Notes under the pieces: model-generated
What the model saw: the letters and a program-made list of their open reading frames with translations, nothing else
Databases searched by the model: none
What the model was told of the DNA's origin: nothing
Part shown: one piece after another, positions 55,561 through 64,000 of the stretch
How positions within the stretch are numbered: position 1 is the first letter of the stretch
How the letters are laid out: the number at the start of each line of letters is the position of its first letter
Assembly: GCA_026182355.1 (NCBI GenBank)
Contig: JAPFBL010001929.1
Coordinates: 1,542,001 to 1,606,000, forward strand
Length of the DNA stretch: 64,000 nucleotides
Origin: Hermatobates lingyangjiaoensis
Lineage: Eukaryota > Arthropoda > Insecta > Hemiptera > Hermatobatidae
Reading direction: 5' to 3'
Made by a program: the position numbers and the translations under genes

Positions 55561-56173
55561 GGAAGTGACCTGCTTGTTCATGCTTCCAAATTAATTTTTA
55601 TTTTTCCTAAACAGGGAATGTTTTCATACAATTATCACTCATGAATGCTTGTCATATTTCTCAGTTTGTAACATTAAAGATTTAGTTATATGTACTCACG
55701 AAAGCCTAAACTACATTAAACATATCAGAAATGGTCCTAATATATTACACTACTAATAATTAATATTCATCGGAGTCACAACCAAACGGATGAACCAGTT
55801 GTTTTCATCCATTAATCCATCCAGTTTCTTGGTTCCATTGTGCTTTCAGTGGCTAATGATATAGTAAAACTATACTTTTACCATTAACAGGAAAAACAGA
55901 TATCTTAGCACCCATTAAAGCTTCCTTTAACCTAAAATGTGATATTCTTCAATAATCAAGTAAACAAAATTAATAAACTTATTTAATTAATGAGAACAAT
56001 AGCCTTTTCTGCAAAGGGTAACAAAATTAGCTAATAATATTCCACTTATTTCTTTCTAAACTTCTCAGTTTTCCGCATTTGGTGTTTCATTTGTGCTTTT
56101 TTTTTATTCCGACCTTAGACCGATTGTTGTGTTTGAAACTACTCCCAGCTTTTTTTCCCCCCATTTCCCCCAA
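55561..56173. other. AT-rich gene-free stretch
   Basis: Nothing recognised. Confidence 0.5.
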
Positions 56174-56292
56174 ACAAAAGAAATAAATGCTCTGAGACCT
56201 CTCACTTTATGTCATCAGAGAGCAAACAAAGTAAGAAAGAAATACTCTCTGATGACATAAAGTGGAAGGTCTCAGAGCATTTATTTCTTTTG
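56174..56292. repeat. 48-bp inverted repeat with short loop
   Basis: Arms 56174-56222 and 56245-56292 are near-identical inverted copies (AAAGAAATAAATGCTCTGAG, CACTTTATGTCATCAGAGAG) separated by 22 bp. A CTGATGA occurs in the right arm but no GAAA follows, so it is not a hammerhead. It directly precedes family A copy A12; a MITE or a fold-back derivative. Confidence 0.85.
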
Positions 56293-56354
56293 TTTTTCTT
56301 TTTTCTTGTGGTTTAGACTTCATTGATTGCATCACGTGTTTAATTGTCACTTTT

Positions 56355-56511
56355 CTGCTTATACATATACAAGATTTTACATAAACACGTGAAATAACAA
56401 TCAGTATCAAAAATAACATTAAAAAACCAGTTGGGTTTTTGACTCTGATGAAACCGCTTGTTACGGTTGATAGATCTTAGTCTTTTTTCCCATTTCATAT
56501 TGTGGTTTGAT

Positions 56512-56516
<5 letters not shown>
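56355..56516 (+). mobile_element. family A PLE module, copy A12
   Basis: Left: ACAAGATTTTACATAAACAC. Right arm: CTGATGAAACCGCTTGTTAC then GGTTGATAGATCTTAGTC. Here stem II starts directly after CTGATGA (AACCG/CGGTT, five perfect pairs, no bulge), but A14 is U (GATA for GAAA). A single core change from an otherwise excellent motif. Confidence 0.8.

Positions 56517-56553
<37 letters not shown>
56517..56553. repeat. (TA)n microsatellite
   Basis: About 37 bp of TA between family A and family B modules. Confidence 0.97.
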
Positions 56554-56556
<3 letters not shown>

Positions 56557-56734
56557 AAACAGGAAAACGATCCAAAACAACTACAAACGTTTCACGATGT
56601 CACAAACACAGAACTAAGGAAGAAACACACTTACTGTCTCTAATTTTCAGTTAAACCATCATCAGGAGAGTTGAGATCTTAACTCTTTTGATGACGGTTC
56701 AACCGAAAATTAGAGACTGTAAGTGTGTTTGTTT

Positions 56735-56738
<4 letters not shown>
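56554..56738. mobile_element. family B fold-back PLE module, copy B7
   Basis: Left arm GAAACACACTTACTGTCTCT then AATTTTCAGTTAAACC (minus, core intact); right arm GATGACGGTTCAACCGAAAA then TTAGAGACTGTAAG (+, C3 changed to U). The loop has an inverted GTTGAGATCTTAAC. (TA)n on both sides. Confidence 0.85.
56634..56672 (-). ncRNA. hammerhead-ribozyme-like motif, family B copy B7
   Basis: Minus strand: TCTC, CTGATGA (56665-56659), extra T, stem II GGT/ACT-type (one G-U) closing a TTA loop, GAAA (56648-56645), stem III AATT, A as H17, GAGA (56640-56637). Stem I TCTC/GAGA is perfect. Best family B copy. Confidence 0.72.

Positions 56739-56790
<52 letters not shown>
56739..56790. repeat. (TA)n microsatellite
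   Basis: About 52 bp of TA with one interruption. Confidence 0.98.
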
Positions 56791-56791
<1 letters not shown>

Positions 56792-56884
56792 CTTATTACT
56801 CTTAGCCTTATCTTATCTTATTATCTTATCTCAGTCAATGTAGTATTATGGTAAAACTGTAAATTTTAAATTTGATTTAGTTGA

Positions 56885-57260
56885 ACGAGGGAAAGGAAGT
56901 GATTGTGTGCTGGTGACGCGACTTAGCTAATGACTACGTGCTCGGCGGGGCGTGAGACTGCTTGCAGCTGTGTGCCGACTTGAGTCATTTGTCTAGATGA
57001 AGCTCAATATAATAGCTGATTAGGAGGGGCTGGCTCGTGGTGCAGCATGTGTTAGGATATGATTGCTAATGGAATGGCCACTGGGCGAGAGATGCCCTGT
57101 GAGGGGGTGGGGGTGTGTGCGAACCTGTGCTGGTCAGCAGGGTCGGCAGGAAGCGTGGGCGGATATCGACTGGGCCGATTATCAGGACTACCGACCGACC
57201 CGGTGCCCACCTGCCCTCGCTCTGCCGGTGCATCGCTTTACCTCAATGCACACTAATGAA
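56885..57260. other. GC-rich island, candidate regulatory element or exon
   Basis: Strong rise in GC with three overlapping plus frames (65-87 codons), none with a recognisable domain. Contains GCTAATGAC, TTGCTAATGG and CTGATTAGG homeodomain-type sites and GCAGCTGTG. The right part (57110-57240) is rich in CG dinucleotides (CGGATATCGACTGGGCCGAT). Not related to the repeats here. Confidence 0.35.
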
Positions 57261-57529
57261 AACACTCTTCTCTACTATAGCTAACTGCACCTCTAACCCA
57301 TTACCCTATGCACACACTCGTGTTCAATTCATTGCCCTAACAAACGCTTTCAGTTATATAACAACAACTAATACATAATTCACAATGAAATACATCCGCT
57401 ATTTTTCCATTATTTTTTTCAGATATTCTTCACAATTGTACTATACAAATATCAATACGTTGTACCGTTGTCGACCACATAGTTCAGTCATTATTCTAAA
57501 GGATTGTGGAGTTTGTCATGAAGGAAACA
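57261..57529. other. gene-free stretch
   Basis: Nothing recognised. Confidence 0.5.
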
Positions 57530-57690
57530 CCAATTAGTTTCTCACCGGCGTTTCATCAATATTTATTGACATTTTCAAGGTTACAATAAGCTTTATATAT
57601 ATTTGTATCCTTAAAAATGTCAATAAATATGGACGAAACGTCGTTGAGGAACTCGTGTTTGCATCGTGACCAACTCTCCACAATCATTCA
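57530..57690. mobile_element. family H PLE fold-back module (degenerate)
   Basis: Left (minus) GGCGTTTCATCAATATTTAT then TGACATTTTCAAGG; right (+) CCTTAAAAATGTCAATAAAT then ATGGACGAAACGTCGTTGAG. Inverted pair around ATAAGCTTTATATATA. GAAA, ACGT and C as H17 remain on the right; the CTGANGA half is TTAAAAA, so non-functional. Confidence 0.65.
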
Positions 57691-58560
57691 GAATAAATAT
57701 ATATTAATATCATATAATTTCTAAAATATAATTCAATACTTTACTTTAATTAGCGTTTAATTTATAATGCTAATAACATACGTCATTTATATTATTATGG
57801 TTGAAGATTTGAAAATCAAAAGCACTGGTGGTGCTTAGTAGTAGTACTATAGCATTGTAATAGTAATAGTTGTAATTGTAGGGGTTGATCATATTGGAAA
57901 AACTAGGTCAAATAAAATAGAATTGGTACTTAGACCCTTTTGATTTGCAACTCATCAATTCATGTTCTAATATAATGTTATGAAAAACTACATAAAACTC
58001 ATAAAGAATATTTACTTCTTATCAAGTCTACAGATTTCGTTTTTGATAGTTCTGTTGATGATACGCATTTGTGTGTGAGTTAGTAAGTGTATTCCTTAAA
58101 TTTGGTAAATTCGTTACATACTATACCGTTAATGAAATTTGTTAGATCTATTGTTTTTAATGTGTAAAAATAAACACATATAGGGTTTAATTAATGGTTG
58201 ATGGTTGAGTTATGACTTGTTAGTAATACTGAAGCGGTGAATAAATACAGTACGAGTATGTACTTTATATCCAAAAAGGTACTACATTTTTTCATTCCTC
58301 TTGTCAATGTGAACATCAAAATTAAGTTTGTACTATTACATTGGTATATAATTACTGTAACATGTGTACTGTATCAAAAAAATAAATATTTCCAAAGGGA
58401 AAACAACAATAAAACATCATTGTCTTAATCTCAGCCATTTTGTTGTTGTTGGTATTGAGTGCCTGCTAGAAAGCTAACCTTGACACTGATTATTTAAAGA
58501 AATATTGAGTCTTACTTATAAATATTGAGTACTGAATTTTACAAATGCTTTTGAGTTGAC
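57691..58560. other. AT-rich gene-free stretch
   Basis: Nothing recognised. Confidence 0.5.
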
Positions 58561-58561
58561 A

Positions 58562-58616
58562 CCTTTCACGAGTACCTGGCATAGTATAGACTCGGGACCG
58601 ATTGGTTAACGTCATC
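58562..58616 (-). mobile_element. SINE internal fragment
   Basis: Minus strand matches the central SINE body (AACCAATCGGTCCCGAGTCT, ATACTATGCCAGGTACTCGT). Both ends of the element are missing. Confidence 0.7.
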
Positions 58617-59522
58617 TCCGTACCTATAGGTAATGAGTCAGAATAGAGTTATATTCAAAATTAGGCTACTCGTCAGTAATCAGCTGAAATAATATATATT
58701 TGAAGATAATTTAATACTAAAAATTACAATATTATTAGCAACTAACTGATATTATTCGGAATTTAATATATAATGTATCCGAGTATGTCTGACAATGGAC
58801 CAAGTCATTTGAAGAAGTGCTGTAACCTGTCTAGGGAATGAAACCTTATTGAGAATCTATTAGATAGAAAAGGTTTTCTATGTTGTAGGAAAAAAACAGG
58901 AAATTGTACATTTTTTCTATTTGTATCTGTAATTTTATATCTTTCTAGTTACACCTTTCTGTTACAGACAGTGAAGATGTTCATTTTGTGAACAGAACTG
59001 GAGTAAACGTCTACTTTGATACTATGACAGCTAGCACTATTTCCTTCACTACACGGGAATGAACCAGCAAAGAACAAAGCCAATGTGAGTGTTGATTGCC
59101 TGACAAGTGAAAGAATTGATGTTTACCAGAGAAGTTCTGTTAAGAAAACAATTGTAAGAAGCAATGAAGAAGCAGTGCAAACGCAGCTTTGCCAACTATA
59201 GAGGACTGGGGAAAACTTCAATGCAAGATATCTAAGAAAGAAAAAGGTAAGCATTACATAAATATTACGATTTTGCATCTTTTTTATCTATTTTGAGCTA
59301 TATCAAATGTATATATGCATATCTATGCAAACCTTATAGATTCAAGAAAGGTTTTTCATGTAGTTGGGGGTTCACTATTGATAGCCATATCAAAGTGTGC
59401 ACACTTAATAAACAATTTATTTTTAAATACTACTGGCCGAGATTAAGGCGAACGTAAAAAACCTTTAAAAAAATTTGAATGGAGCAGACTGGCATTGACC
59501 TAATTTAGAGAAGAATGATTAT
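58617..59522. other. gene-free stretch with PLE-like and splice-like traces
   Basis: At 58970-59015, GTGAAGATGTTCATTTTGTG then AACAGAACTGGAGTAAACGT looks like a decayed hammerhead-type PLE end (TGTTCA/TGAACA hairpin). 59035-59245 is a more complex A-rich segment ending in GAAAAAGGTAAGC, a good splice-donor match, so a noncoding exon is conceivable but unsupported otherwise. Confidence 0.3.
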
Positions 59523-59861
59523 TTGAATTTGAATCCATGCAGAGATGGTGTTGGGAAAGGGTTGACAGTTAGAGAAGGGACATCTTATGGACAAAAAGAT
59601 GCTGCAGGTAGATGGCTGGCTGAAGGGTTGGACGTCTTGAGTTTATCTGCGACATCGATGCCTCCTCCTTCTCCAAGACATCAGATTGCTGTTATGATGG
59701 ACGTGTTTGTGCCTGGACAGTCCCTGATAGTACTATCTGTTCATCGAAACACCCAGGCTCTTGGCCTTCAAAGCGAGATACCTTTGGTCACAGGTGAACG
59801 GGTTGAACACTTAAATCAGATAAAATCACTTTCAATGGTGCATCCTCTCACCTCCGTGTAA
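59523..59861 (+). CDS. unrecognised open frame, possible exon fragment
   Basis: A 112-codon frame without an early ATG (it opens with TTG; the first clear ATG is about 43 codons in). Composition is balanced (about 47% GC by eye), unlike the surrounding DNA, and there is no repeat bias. It contains GRWLAEGLDVLSLSAT and MMDVFVPGQSLIVLSVHR. I recognise no domain. It may be an exon, a transposon fragment or chance. Confidence 0.25.
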   Translation: MNLNPCRDGVGKGLTVREGTSYGQKDAAGRWLAEGLDVLSLSATSMPPPSPRHQIAVMMDVFVPGQSLIVLSVHRNTQALGLQSEIPLVTGERVEHLNQIKSLSMVHPLTSV

Positions 59862-60741
59862 CCTCAACACTTTCTGTAACTTCCAAAGAACTTCTATTCA
59901 TGTCTCAGCTTTAAAGGCTAATTGGTTTTGGCATTTCGGTAAACTTTTCTTCCAATTCACAGAGTTCTTCTCCATTTACACTTTTAACTCGTACAAACAT
60001 CAGATAAAGTAATTCATTTCAGGTTTTTTTCTGACAACATCTAAAGTTTCACATAGACATGGCATATATAAATTTCCCACATGTTCGTTTTAAACAATTT
60101 TTATTGTCTGTATACCAATTTTTAAAATATGTATAAAACATAGTTATATTTTATAATATGGACTAGAAACAAGGGTGTTTGCACCAGGAGTCAATTTCCT
60201 TGAACCAAAAAGGTATTAAACATTCTTTAATACTTATCACAAATCTCTTAAACTAGTAACTTTATCAACTGATAACAATGTATATATGAAATCTGCATAA
60301 ATGAAATGATGCAGCAGTCAACTGAAGAGTTTCACAAAATTAGTTCAATACAGGTTAGTTATAACAATAACAACAAAAAACCTAAAAATTACTAATAAGA
60401 TATACGAGATAAAGAATAACTATTAAAAGATGAAGTGTATATAAATCCAAGAAATCTTAAGTAATCTACAGTTATCAGGGAAAATATGAGTAAACTTATC
60501 AGCAAAATCCTAATAACCAATTTAGTTAATTGATTTGTTTTAATATAGCTATCTCTACTGTGTCAGATATAACTTGAAGCAAGAGCTTTTAATGTCGCAC
60601 TTAAAAGCTACTCTTTTTAGTATAGTCTTATCTATTCCAATGTTCTTAATAAATGTAATTTAATTATGCAATTATATTATATTAAAGGAATGCATAATGC
60701 TTTATAGATCAAATATAAAAAATCACTCATTAATTAAATTA
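59862..60741. other. AT-rich gene-free stretch
   Basis: Nothing recognised. Confidence 0.5.
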
Positions 60742-60909
60742 TATTAATATTAAATATATAATCTACCTTCATACCTAGTACATTACTGCCGTAGCTGTCG
60801 GACCGGTTGACAGAGTTCGTGTTGAAGATGGGTGACACTCGAAACCGGTCCGACAGCTACGGCAGTAATGTACTAGGTATGACGGTAGATTATATATTTA
60901 ATATTAATA
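60742..60909. repeat. near-perfect palindrome with 67-bp arms
   Basis: Arms 60742-60808 and 60843-60909 are inverted copies with a single difference (CTACCTTCAT against CTACCGTCAT). The 34-bp spacer begins GACAGAGTTCGTGTTGAAGA. The inner arm sequence ACCGGTCCGACAGCTACGGC is GC-rich, the outer AT-rich. The spacer and right arm form a hammerhead-like motif (entry at 60820). The high arm identity suggests recent formation or ongoing arm homogenisation. Confidence 0.93.
60820..60856 (+). ncRNA. hammerhead-ribozyme-like motif, family N
   Basis: TTGAAGA (60822-60828; C3 replaced by U), extra T, stem II GGGT/ACTC with a G-U, GAAA (60841-60844), palindromic stem III ACCGGT (60844-60849), C as H17, CGAC. 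Layout as for the other families, but the C3 change and weak stem I argue against cleavage. Confidence 0.5.
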
Positions 60910-61011
60910 ATACTAACCTCTGTGGTAATGATGAAATGCATGAATTCAATTATAGTTATAATTAATAACGAATTAGTAGATAATAAATTCTAAGGTTACG
61001 GGAAGAATGAG

Positions 61012-61037
61012 GGGCCAGGTTAGCTCAGTAGTTCAAT
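61012..61037 (+). mobile_element. SINE 5' fragment
   Basis: GGGGCCAGGTTAGCTCAGTA GTTCAA matches the SINE head including the A box; the similarity then stops. Confidence 0.5.
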
Positions 61038-63499
61038 TCAATACTGCTCTATAGTAATGTGGTTACATACATCACCGAGCACTCATCAATAGTACGCATA
61101 TTTACTAAGTACATCATTGTCAATCAAATATGATTGAGAAATATCATTATGATTTCTTGAAATCTGCATTTTGAAAGTACCTGTTATGGTATTATGATGC
61201 GTACTCAAACTCCGTTCCATATCGCACACAAATGACAGAACAGATTGATGCGAAAGCTCCTTTACCGCAACTAGGGAGCAACAAGCCCTAGCCGAGGACA
61301 GAGGAAAACCAAAGCCTCCGAAGTGGATAACACAGAAGTGGATTCCACGACCCTACGCCTTTGAAGGGTACCAATAAGATTATTGATAGACACCCACGCA
61401 GCCAGATATAGGCAGACATAAAAATTAATTGGTCCGGGGGACATCAAATGCCTTAATCTGCAACCCAAAGAACTTTTGCAATCCCCTGTAGAAGGTGAAG
61501 ATCATACGTCCTCGTCACATATGCTTTTCAAAAATACTTTCTATTCTTTGCATCTCAAATTTAAAACCTTTTTTTTTTTAAAAAAAAATTAATTTTAACA
61601 AATGTGTTGACTTGACTCTAATAGATAATTTTTTAAGTTGGTCACATAGGGATTATTAAAAGTTGAGTTTAGATTTTTTTCGGGAAATATTCGTATACAT
61701 CTTCAAGTGTAATTTCAAAAGATATTGCAATTTTTATTGCAATACATTTTTTATTAGTAATTTTGTTGAAAAAATAAATATAACATTGAATCTACGAAAT
61801 ATCCTGTTTCTATAAAACAGCTTTTCTGGATTTTTCCAAAAACTAAAAAAACGTTGATGGGTTAAATAGCGTACCTGGATCATGTTTACAATGTTAAGGC
61901 AAACGTTTTATCAATTTTATGCAAAAATGACCTTTTCTCTTATTCAAACAGGCTGACATTTTTTCCAGTTAATGCTATCTTCAGTTGTATCCTAATACCA
62001 GTAGTCGGTTAGGTGAAAAAAAAACTGGTTTGAATTTTCATAATGCCCACTAAAGAGACTTTCCCATAAGGCTATATTATCCAAAAACTATAACCGTTAT
62101 ATCTACACTAGAAATAAGATCTATTTAATCCATCGAACAGGATGTCTCCGAACTTTTTCATACACCAAAAAAAATTAGATACAGAATTTATTAACAAGAA
62201 CCCAGGGGGCTCAACGCAAAACTGGAATCTGGATTTGTTGTTAGTATTACTGTATTTTACTGATGGGGGAGCAAATATATTTTAATTATTAATTAATTGG
62301 TGTTAATGGGAAGCTTTTGGAGGGCTTTTTGTTTAGAACATAAAATTTACATTTATATTTTTGATATGATATATATTTAGTTATGAGCAAGTATTTTTCA
62401 CGCTGTAGTTTATCTCAAGCCGTTGATGGATGGCCACTGTGTTTGCCGAAGGCAGAAAACATACAAGAGCCATGCACTTACAAAGGCCAAGTCCAAAGCA
62501 CCGAAGTGGGTTACGGCGGTGACCTTGAGGCCCAGCCGTTCAAGGCCACGGGGATGCGGGCAGAGCCTTAGGATCATATGCGGGTAGACTTACACCTAAA
62601 GCTCGCCTTCTTTCCTTGTTCGATTCCCTTCAACCGCAAAATACTTCCGTCCAACAAACAATCCTTTCAAAACACCATCCGTTACAAATACCCACAACAC
62701 CATATTCAAAAGACTTCACCTTCTTCAAGATTTCAATACTTTGAAACCATATCTGTCTCCCCTTCCTCTTGTAAAACATATTCTTTAGAAAAACTGCAAA
62801 CATTTCTTAACACTAAAACCCTTTTAGTCGCATGTCAGTATAACCTTACACCAAAGAAGTTTCTTTCAAAATAATGTATTTATAACCAGTAAGCCATTCA
62901 TTCCAAACAGAAAGTTTATGAAAATAAAAGACCAGGTACTGGCCATCTCATGTTTAACATCACAGCGTCCAACTTCAGGTACAACCTGCACCATTGAACT
63001 CAAATATTACTATTTCATAACCCGCTTTGCATTGATTAATTTATATTTATTGATCTATATGCCTTGTCAATCATCAATAATGCAACAATAATCCTCATCG
63101 ATTCTAGACATACCAATAATAGTTTAACGAAAACAACAATAGTAATAATTAGAACAACAACAATATAATAACAATAATGCTAGTATAATAATTATATAAT
63201 GATAATAATACTAAATAATAACATTACGCTTTGCATTATACTTCATTTTAACATAATTCAATAAATAAGGAGCTGTTGTGTGTGTGGGTGTGTACATTTC
63301 TACTTATTGTGGTGGTAGTAGGTATTTTTCTGAAATTTGTTTAACATGCCTAAAGGAAACGAAACGAAACCAATTTCGGACATAATTAATCATCAAGAGC
63401 AAACTCATAACAGTTCAATCTATGATTGACCACATCCGAGGCTGGTCGAGCTATTGAGACAACTTGACAAGTTAAGTGTCCCCAAACACCTACCTCTGT
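61038..63499. other. gene-free stretch with two GC-richer patches
   Basis: 61255-61500 and 62395-62640 are GC-richer. Frames of 65 (-), 62 and 98 (+) codons occur there without recognisable domains. They may be decayed LINE sequence related to the block at 63500, but I could not show a match. The remainder is AT-rich with ATA/ACA-rich short runs at 63110-63230. Confidence 0.4.
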
Positions 63500-64000
63500 A
63501 GGTGGACCATAAACCATCATTGACAATGTCCATTCAGGTTCCCTATATTTCGGGAGAAAGTAACTTCCCTTCTCCTTCCTCGGGTCGTCAGGTGCACTTG
63601 TGGGAGGTTGGCTCCCACTAGTTAGTACATTTGGACCCTCTGCGCTTTCGGAGGATGGTCTCTGGACTCCCTTCTCCTTACAGGGGAAAATCCCTGAAAC
63701 TCTATCGGTGGTATTTTGTCCGCTCCAGCAGAAGACTGCATACCGGAGTAAGGCTATTTACTTAAGGGGGCCGCCTGGTACCCTTGACGCTCCGTTTATA
63801 ATACAGTAACCCCTGTATCATCCATCCTTCGGCACGGATCGCATAACACCTTAGATTGGGACTGGGATAAAAGAAGGGGATTTTGGGGTTAGGAAGGATG
63901 TGAAACAAAGGTGGTCAGACCCATCCCCTGATCACCTTCTCCTCCTCTTTCGTTTGTCCCTGCATAAGCAGATTAACAGGGCAGCCTCGTAAAGGCCGAA
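63500..64000 (-). pseudogene. LINE remnant, second copy, runs off the window
   Basis: Shares with 46257-46540 the blocks CATTCAGGTTCC, GGTGCACTTGTGGG, GTTGGCTCCC, CCCTCTGCGC, GGTGGTCAG, CTTCTCCTC and CTCGTAAAGGCCGAA, in the same order and spacing apart from a roughly 190-bp longer middle. On the minus strand NLNG precedes the site where the other copy reads MGIIKDGLCRFC. It continues beyond the window. No intact frame. Confidence 0.6.

Noticed and set aside
56174..56292. Hammerhead ribozyme from CTGATGA in the inverted repeat
   Set aside because: No GAAA at a suitable distance on either strand; the CTGATGA is part of the palindromic arm.

Overview
The window looks like AT-rich, gene-poor DNA from an invertebrate animal nuclear genome. 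Support for this: base composition of roughly 70% A+T by eye, long (TA)n, (CA)n/(TG)n and (CT)n microsatellites, a 27-bp minisatellite, tRNA-derived SINEs with target-site duplications, and decayed retroelements. I see no operons, no ribosome binding sites and no convincing intact host gene. The reading frames over 60 codons are mostly translated microsatellites ((YI)n, (SL)n, (HT)n) or chance AT-rich frames. I cannot name the species; a mollusc or cnidarian would fit but this is not demonstrated.

The dominant content is a dense population of Penelope-like retroelement (PLE) debris. Three sequence signatures identify it. First, short type-I hammerhead-ribozyme (HHR) motifs: CUGANGA, a short stem II, GAAA, a self-complementary 4-6 nt stem III, H17, then a stem I partner. 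Second, fragments of the N-terminal PLE reading frame (EGLLPIYTNI-type motif) lying downstream of HHR motifs and running into (TA)n. Third, two fragments of the PLE GIY-YIG endonuclease: a GIY...YIG stretch at 14616-14730 (+) and the C-terminal part at 20468-20684 (-). At least ten sequence families (A-N here) are present. Most are fold-back modules with inverted HHR-bearing arms, and most begin and end in (TA)n. The best-preserved ribozyme candidates are at 55233-55294, 53704-53766, 12729-12772, 20058-20100, 26022-26064, 56634-56672 and a tandem pair at 53282 and 53424.

Layout. 1-5170: gene-free, with a SINE at 1082 and the 27-bp minisatellite at 2112-2490. 5170-12860: PLE modules (families L, A, B, C, M), a (CT)n tract and N-terminal PLE fragments. 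12860-19500: mostly unique AT-rich DNA with the GIY-YIG fragment, a SINE at 16542 and GC-rich islands at 13320 and 17920. 19500-21420: a dense PLE cluster including an 855-bp fold-back copy with an endonuclease remnant. 21420-25950: gene-free, with a 12-bp tandem repeat and a SINE at 25134. 25950-26520: a PLE cluster. 26520-32150: gene-free, with a complete SINE at 29315 bounded by a 12-bp target duplication and an unusual GC-richer block at 30160. 32150-36640: a PLE cluster plus a (CA)n(TA)n tract. 36640-43850: gene-free with scattered PLE traces. 43850-45000: a PLE cluster. 45958-46540 and 63500-64000: a decayed non-LTR retrotransposon (LINE) 3' region on the minus strand. 47800-48410: (TG)n and GA-rich DNA. 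49900-50670 and 53230-57690: further PLE clusters. 60742-60909: a near-perfect 67-bp-arm palindrome with an HHR-like sequence across its loop and right arm.

Several GC-richer, low-repeat islands (about 4075, 4700, 15920, 17920, 27640, 30160, 37690, 45520, 54000 and 56885) interrupt the AT-rich background. They could be conserved regulatory elements of a gene desert, but that is an inference that needs cross-species alignment.
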